Source: an uncultured Prevotellaceae bacterium
Lineage (GTDB): Bacteria > Bacteroidota > Bacteroidia > Bacteroidales > Bacteroidaceae
Length of the DNA: 8,892 bases
Assembly: GCA_937892315.1 (NCBI GenBank)
Contig: CALAVF010000151.1
Location: 1-8,892, forward strand
Direction of reading: 5' to 3'
Shown in pieces: positions 6,219 through 8,892 of this stretch. The translations under genes were made by a program, and so were the position numbers. The notes under the pieces were generated by a model. That model was not told the origin of the DNA and did not search any database. It worked only from the letters and a program-made list of their open reading frames with translations. Within the stretch, counting starts at the first letter, position 1. Each line of letters opens with the position of its first letter.

Positions 6219-6260
6219 GCGACATAAACAAGCATATTAACAACCAAAAAACGATACATT

Positions 6261-6995
6261 ATGATTACAGAAGACAAATTTGAAGACGTGAACATTCTTC
6301 TTTGCGAAGATGACGAAAGCCTGGGTATGCTCCTGCGTGAATATCTCGAGGCAAAGGGTTACAACACCACGCTGTGCCAAGACGGCGAAGAAGGCTTCTC
6401 CAGTTTCTTGCAAGGCACTTTCGACCTCTGCATCCTGGACGTTATGATGCCACGCATGGACGGCTTCACGCTTGCCAGCAAAATCCGCGAACTGAACTAC
6501 GACATGCCGTTCATGTTCCTCACCGCCAAGAATCTGAAGGACGACGTGCGTGAAGGGTTCGAACTGGGTGCAGACGACTACATCACCAAGCCATTCTCGA
6601 TGGAAGAAGTCGTGTTCCGCATCGAAGCCATCCTGCGTCGAGTGCGTGGCAAGAAGAACAGAGACCAGACCGTTCGTCAGATTGGAAAGTTCACTTTCGA
6701 CACTCAGAAGCAGATTCTCTCCATCGACGACAAACAGGAGAAACTGACCACGAAAGAGGCTGAGTTGCTCACCCTGCTCAGCAACCGACAGAACGAACTC
6801 TTGCAGCGTGATTATGCCCTCAAGACCATCTGGATTGACGACAACTACTTCAACGCACGCTCCATGGACGTGTACATCACCAAGTTGAGAAAGCACCTCA
6901 AGGCAGACCCCGAGGTGGAGATTATCAACGTTCACGGCAAGGGCTACAAACTCGTCATCTCTTCCGAAGGAGGAGAGGCAACGGACGAGGAATAA
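6261..6995 (+). CDS. rprY: OmpR/PhoB-family response regulator, RprY-like
   Basis: Cytoplasmic DNA-binding regulator of 244 residues, the partner of the kinase upstream. The receiver domain (about 10-125) has the acidic pair Asp17/Asp18, the phosphorylation site Asp60 in LDVMMPRMDG, Thr88 and Lys110 in ITKPF. The winged-helix output domain (about 137-236) includes the recognition-helix region RSMDVYITKLRKHL and the closing NVHGKGYKLV hairpin. All key residues are present. The tail GGEATDEE is acidic. The gene starts 42 bases after the kinase stop and shares with it a 17-base leader motif (16 of 17 identical) directly before the start codon; no Shine-Dalgarno site is seen. The set is closed by a strong terminator 17 bases after the stop. 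RprY targets cannot be derived from this window. Confidence 0.9.
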   Translation: MITEDKFEDVNILLCEDDESLGMLLREYLEAKGYNTTLCQDGEEGFSSFLQGTFDLCILDVMMPRMDGFTLASKIRELNYDMPFMFLTAKNLKDDVREGFELGADDYITKPFSMEEVVFRIEAILRRVRGKKNRDQTVRQIGKFTFDTQKQILSIDDKQEKLTTKEAELLTLLSNRQNELLQRDYALKTIWIDDNYFNARSMDVYITKLRKHLKADPEVEIINVHGKGYKLVISSEGGEATDEE

Positions 6996-7011
6996 CCTCC
7001 CAGAAAACGAT

Positions 7012-7052
7012 ATAAGGTGGGCAACCCGTATGGATTGCCCACCTTATTTTTT
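7012..7052 (+). terminator. Rho-independent terminator of the two-component operon
   Basis: Perfect 13-base arms ATAAGGTGGGCAA (7012-7024) and TTGCCCACCTTAT (7035-7047), a 10-base loop and a run of six T (7047-7052). It lies between convergent genes and, read from the other strand, is followed by ATATCGTTTT, so it may also stop the small membrane protein gene. Confidence 0.9.
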
Positions 7053-7107
7053 CATCGGCGAGAAGGAGAATGAGAATGAACCCTTCAAGTCCTCCGTCCG
7101 TATGGCA

Positions 7108-7290
7108 CTACACAGTAGTGTCCACTTTCTTATTCACCACAATGTGAGTGATAAGACCTGCAATGATGAGGATAAAACTGCCCCATGTGTACCAGTTCTG
7201 ATCTGCCAAATCGCCGGCAGCAGGAATGAGGGCACAAATGATGAGAAGCAATGCACCCACAATAATAAGGATAAGACCGAGATTTTTCAT
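7108..7290 (-). CDS. Small two-helix membrane protein, 60 residues, unknown function
   Basis: The protein begins MKNLGLILIIVGALLLIICAL and has two hydrophobic helices (about 4-24 and 36-53) joined by a polar loop, PAAGDLADQNWYTWG, and ends in the short basic tail NKKVDTTV. I recall similar short double-helix proteins in Bacteroidales genomes but know no function for them. It has its own promoter candidate (7332-7363) with a leader of roughly 35 bases, is convergent with the response regulator gene and divergent from the ribosomal protein operon. The start at 7290 is the only one that keeps the first helix whole. The helix pattern and separate promoter make a real gene likely. Confidence 0.75.
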   Translation of the reverse strand: MKNLGLILIIVGALLLIICALIPAAGDLADQNWYTWGSFILIIAGLITHIVVNKKVDTTV

Positions 7291-7331
7291 TGTATATGTT
7301 TATTTTTAATTATTTCAATTCAAATCAGGTA

Positions 7332-7363
7332 CAAAATAACGACTTTTTCTTCAAACTACGAAA
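7332..7363 (-). promoter_or_regulatory. Candidate promoter of the 60-residue membrane protein gene
   Basis: On the minus strand TTTC (7360-7363) and TATTTTG (7332-7338) are 21 bases apart, the same spacing and the same imperfect -7 box as the candidate promoter at 4249-4279. The leader before the ATG is A/T-rich. Confidence 0.45.
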
Positions 7364-7412
7364 CTTTTAGGCAAGAAAATCACGTTTAAGCGGCAAAAAA
7401 GTGCTTTTTATC

Positions 7413-7443
7413 TTCATTTATTCAATATTTATCCGTACCTTTG
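7413..7443 (+). promoter_or_regulatory. Promoter of the S6-S18-L9 operon
   Basis: TACCTTTG (7436-7443) is an exact TAnnTTTG -7 box. The -33 element is weak (TTC at 7413-7415, 20-base spacing). Transcription should begin around 7447-7450, giving a leader of about 70 bases before the rpsF ATG. Confidence 0.65.
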
Positions 7444-7447
7444 CACC

Positions 7448-7468
7448 GCTTTTCGAAAAATCGAGAGC
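7448..7468 (+). other. Hairpin at the 5' end of the rpsF leader
   Basis: TCGA-AAAA-TCGA (7453-7464) forms a short stem that can be extended to GCT/AGC at its base with one bulged T. A CCG triplet (7446-7448) lies at its 5' foot. Leaders of rpsF in many bacteria bind the S6:S18 pair through a CCG-containing element; here the CCG is so close to the expected transcription start that it may not be fully transcribed. A tentative regulatory candidate. Confidence 0.3.
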
Positions 7469-7516
7469 ACAAGTAAACTTTATTATTAACAAACAAAACT
7501 TACATTATTGACTCTT

Positions 7517-7849
7517 ATGAATCAATACGAGACCGTTTTCATTTTAACTCCCGTTTTGTCTGATGTACAGATGAAGGAAGCGGCAGATAAGTTTGTCAAC
7601 TACCTCAAGGAAAAAGGTGCAGAAATCATCAGCACTGAGAATTGGGGTCTGAAGGCACTGGCTTATCCTATCCAGAAGAAGGGCTCTGGCTTCTACCAGA
7701 TGATTGAGTTCAAGGCAGACCCCGCAGTGATTGCTAAATTTGAGTTGCAGATGCGTCGCGACGAGCGCGTACTCCGCTACCTCACAGTCAAGAACGAAAA
7801 GTACGCAGCAGCATACGCTGAGAAGCGTCGTAACAAGAAGGAGGCATAA
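7517..7849 (+). CDS. rpsF: 30S ribosomal protein S6 (bS6)
   Basis: Small-subunit protein of 110 residues that binds 16S rRNA as a pair with S18. The N-terminus [18 protein letters not shown], the central [25 protein letters not shown] and the [12 protein letters not shown] strand are typical of Bacteroidales S6; the lysine- and arginine-rich tail is usual. The frame is open to a TTG at 7508, but the ATG at 7517 gives the standard family start. First gene of the operon, preceded by an A-rich leader (ATTAACAAACAAAAC, 7485-7499) and no Shine-Dalgarno site. The last codons (AAG AAG GAG GCA) contain the AGGAGG that serves rpsR, which starts 2 bases after the stop. In Bacteroidetes ribosomes S6 is reported to help S18 and S21 cover the anti-Shine-Dalgarno. 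Confidence 0.97.
   Translation: MNQYETVFILTPVLSDVQMKEAADKFVNYLKEKGAEIISTENWGLKALAYPIQKKGSGFYQMIEFKADPAVIAKFELQMRRDERVLRYLTVKNEKYAAAYAEKRRNKKEA
7839..7844 (+). promoter_or_regulatory. Perfect Shine-Dalgarno AGGAGG for rpsR
   Basis: AGGAGG sits 7 bases before the rpsR ATG at 7852, inside the last sense codons of rpsF. Such a site is unusual in this phylum and contrasts with the A-rich start of rpsF. Confidence 0.75.
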
Positions 7850-7851
7850 TC

Positions 7852-8118
7852 ATGGCAGCACCATCAGAAATCAGATACTTAACTCCTACCACTGTTGACG
7901 TTAAGAAGAAGAAGTATTGCCGTTTCAAGAAGAGCGGTATCAAGTACATCGACTACAAAGACCCAGAGTTCCTCAAGAAGTTCCTCAACGAGCAGGGCAA
8001 GATTCTGCCTCGCCGCATCACAGGCACTTCTCTGAAGTATCAGCGTCGCGTAGCACAGGCTGTGAAGCGTGCTCGTCACCTTGCACTCCTGCCATTCGTA
8101 ACAGACTTGTTGAAATAA
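7852..8118 (+). CDS. rpsR: 30S ribosomal protein S18 (bS18)
   Basis: Small-subunit platform protein of 88 residues and partner of S6. The segment [20 protein letters not shown] (18-37) and the core [20 protein letters not shown] (53-72), followed by [10 protein letters not shown], are diagnostic. Length is normal for Bacteroidales, slightly longer than E. coli S18 at the N-terminus. It follows rpsF after 2 bases, with a perfect AGGAGG 7 bases ahead of the ATG. S18 is one of the proteins reported to bind the 3' tail of 16S rRNA and hide the anti-Shine-Dalgarno in Flavobacterium ribosomes, so a strong site before its own gene could allow autogenous control; that last step is inference. Confidence 0.97.
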   Translation: MAAPSEIRYLTPTTVDVKKKKYCRFKKSGIKYIDYKDPEFLKKFLNEQGKILPRRITGTSLKYQRRVAQAVKRARHLALLPFVTDLLK

Positions 8119-8123
8119 AAAAT

Positions 8124-8130
8124 AGGAGGT
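8124..8130 (+). promoter_or_regulatory. Perfect Shine-Dalgarno AGGAGGT for rplI
   Basis: AGGAGGT lies 8 bases before the ATG at 8139, in the 20-base gap between rpsR and rplI. It is not part of any coding sequence, so coding constraint cannot explain it. Confidence 0.8.
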
Positions 8131-8138
8131 AAGACAGT

Positions 8139-8690
8139 ATGAAAATCATTTTGAAGAAAGACGTCCTCGGCTTAGGCTACAAGGACGAAGTCCTCACAGT
8201 GAAGGACGGTTATGGTCGCAACTATCTTCTTCCTCAGGGTCTCGCTGTACTCGCTACAGAAAAGGCTGTCAAGCAACTCAACGAGGAACTGAAGCAGCGT
8301 GCTCACAAGATTGCCAAGATGAAGGCAGACGCTGAAGCACAGGCTAAGAAGTTCGAGGGTGTATCTCTCACCATCAAGGCTAAGGTTTCAGAAGGCAAAA
8401 ACATCTACGGTTCAGTTGGTCCTAAGGAAATCGCCGCTGCACTCGCAGAGAAGGGTCTTGAAATCGACAGCAAACTCATCACCCTCAAGGGCGTGAAGGC
8501 ACTCGGCAACTACGAGGCTGTCGCTCACTTCCACCGCGAGGTTTCTGTTACCATCCCATTCGAGGTGGTGAACGAAGAAGGCGAGAAGGCTCCAGCCAAG
8601 AAGGAAGCCCCCAAGGCTGCTCCTGCTCCAGAAGCACCTGCCACTGAAGAGGCTCCTGCTGCAGAACCTGCAGAAGAGGCCGCAGAGTAA
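8139..8690 (+). CDS. rplI: 50S ribosomal protein L9 (bL9) with an Ala/Pro/Glu-rich C-terminal tail
   Basis: Large-subunit protein of 183 residues binding 23S rRNA near the L1 stalk. The N-terminal domain has MKIILKKDVLGLGYKDEV and VKDGYGRNYLLPQGLAV (21-37), followed by the long connecting helix (about 40-75) and the C-terminal domain with EGKNIYGSVGPKEIAAAL (85-102) and LKGVKALGNYEAVAHFH (116-132). The usual family length is close to 150. Here about 35 further residues (149-183) form a low-complexity tail of alanine, proline, glutamate and lysine with repeated EAPA-like units, probably disordered. Third gene of the operon, 20 bases after rpsR, with a perfect AGGAGGT 8 bases before the start. 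A strong terminator follows 37 bases after the stop. Confidence 0.97.
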   Translation: MKIILKKDVLGLGYKDEVLTVKDGYGRNYLLPQGLAVLATEKAVKQLNEELKQRAHKIAKMKADAEAQAKKFEGVSLTIKAKVSEGKNIYGSVGPKEIAAALAEKGLEIDSKLITLKGVKALGNYEAVAHFHREVSVTIPFEVVNEEGEKAPAKKEAPKAAPAPEAPATEEAPAAEPAEEAAE

Positions 8691-8727
8691 TTCCATTCGC
8701 ACTGAACAACATTCTCAATACTAAAGC

Positions 8728-8763
8728 AAGGCTAACATCGGTGACGATGTTAGCCTTTCTTGT
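8728..8763 (+). terminator. Rho-independent terminator of the rpsF-rpsR-rplI operon
   Basis: Perfect 13-base arms AAGGCTAACATCG (8728-8740) and CGATGTTAGCCTT (8745-8757) with the tetraloop GTGA, followed by the T-rich TTTCTTGTTGT. Confidence 0.9.
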
Positions 8764-8804
8764 TGTCCTTAACCGACCTTTCCCGCACAGGTTCTCAAAA
8801 CTTC

Positions 8805-8845
8805 AAAAGCACTCTAACTCAGACTGCTTTTAGAGTGAAAAGCAC
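8805..8845 (+). repeat. Small cluster of overlapping inverted and direct repeats
   Basis: AAAAGCA (8805-8811) pairs with TGCTTTT (8825-8831), and CACTCTAA (8810-8817) with TTAGAGTG (8830-8837); the two stems exclude each other. AAAAGCAC also recurs directly at 8805-8812 and 8838-8845. No gene is seen here; the cluster sits between two terminators. Confidence 0.4.
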
Positions 8846-8847
8846 AA

Positions 8848-8885
8848 AAAAGCCTCGACACAGGTGCATCTGTGTCGAGGCTTTT
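8848..8885 (-). terminator. Terminator, probably for a minus-strand gene entering from the right
   Basis: Perfect 16-base arms, 8848-8863 and 8870-8885, with core GCCTCGACACAG, and a 6-base loop GTGCAT. Read on the minus strand the stem is followed by TTTGTGCTTTTC, continuing the T run of the stem; on the plus strand it is followed by ATCTCAT. This suggests a convergent gene beyond 8892, though it may work in both directions. Confidence 0.7.
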
Positions 8886-8892
8886 ATCTCAT

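Noticed and set aside
6237..6935. Open frame of 232 codons on the minus strand
   Set aside because: Antisense shadow of the response regulator, whose receiver and winged-helix motifs are unambiguous.
7106..7120. Inverted repeat CACTAC-ACA-GTAGTG across the stop of the 60-residue gene
   Set aside because: Mostly explained by the Thr-Thr-Val-stop codons; no T tract and a strong terminator follows at 7012-7052.
7508..7516. Upstream TTG start for rpsF
   Set aside because: Bacteroidales S6 proteins begin MNQYETVF, which matches the ATG at 7517; the three extra residues have no support.

Overview
The window reads as chromosomal DNA of a member of the order Bacteroidales, with some lean towards Prevotella-type genera. 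The evidence is Bacteroidetes-type promoters with an exact TAnnTTTG -7 box ahead of three transcription units, A-rich gene leaders without Shine-Dalgarno sites, an EF-G paralog of the Bacteroides EF-G2 kind, an RprX/RprY-like two-component pair and a Bacteroidales-type S6-S18-L9 operon. I see no tRNA, rRNA, CRISPR array, transposase or integrase.

Layout. At 1-733 (+) lies the 3' part of an EF-G2-like translation factor, followed by a double hairpin with a T-rich tail. From 4156 down to 856 (-) runs a compact, overlapping four-gene operon: GtrA-like membrane protein, GT2 polyprenyl-phosphate glycosyltransferase, GT87/DUF2029-like membrane glycosyltransferase, and a cytoplasmic NodB-type polysaccharide deacetylase. 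Divergent from it, at 4318-4446 (+), is a 42-codon single-pass membrane ORF. Its 3' end repeats the 3' end of the EF-G2 gene at 23 of 24 bases. Then come the sensor kinase (4689-6218) and response regulator (6261-6995), closed by a strong terminator. A 60-residue two-helix membrane protein (7290-7108, -) faces the regulator and is divergent from the rpsF (S6), rpsR (S18), rplI (L9) operon at 7517-8690. The right edge carries two strong hairpins; the second is placed to stop a gene entering from the right on the minus strand.

How the parts may work together. The minus-strand operon looks like a full set for making a lipid-linked sugar, moving it across the inner membrane, transferring it to an envelope glycan and removing an acyl group from it. 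That is inferred from family membership; the sugar and the acceptor are unknown. The other theme is translation: EF-G2 and the S6/S18/L9 operon flank an envelope-sensing two-component system. Most gene starts here lack a Shine-Dalgarno site, yet rpsR, rplI and the deacetylase gene each have a perfect AGGAGG 7-8 bases upstream. This stands out because S6 and S18 are reported to help mask the anti-Shine-Dalgarno of Bacteroidetes ribosomes.
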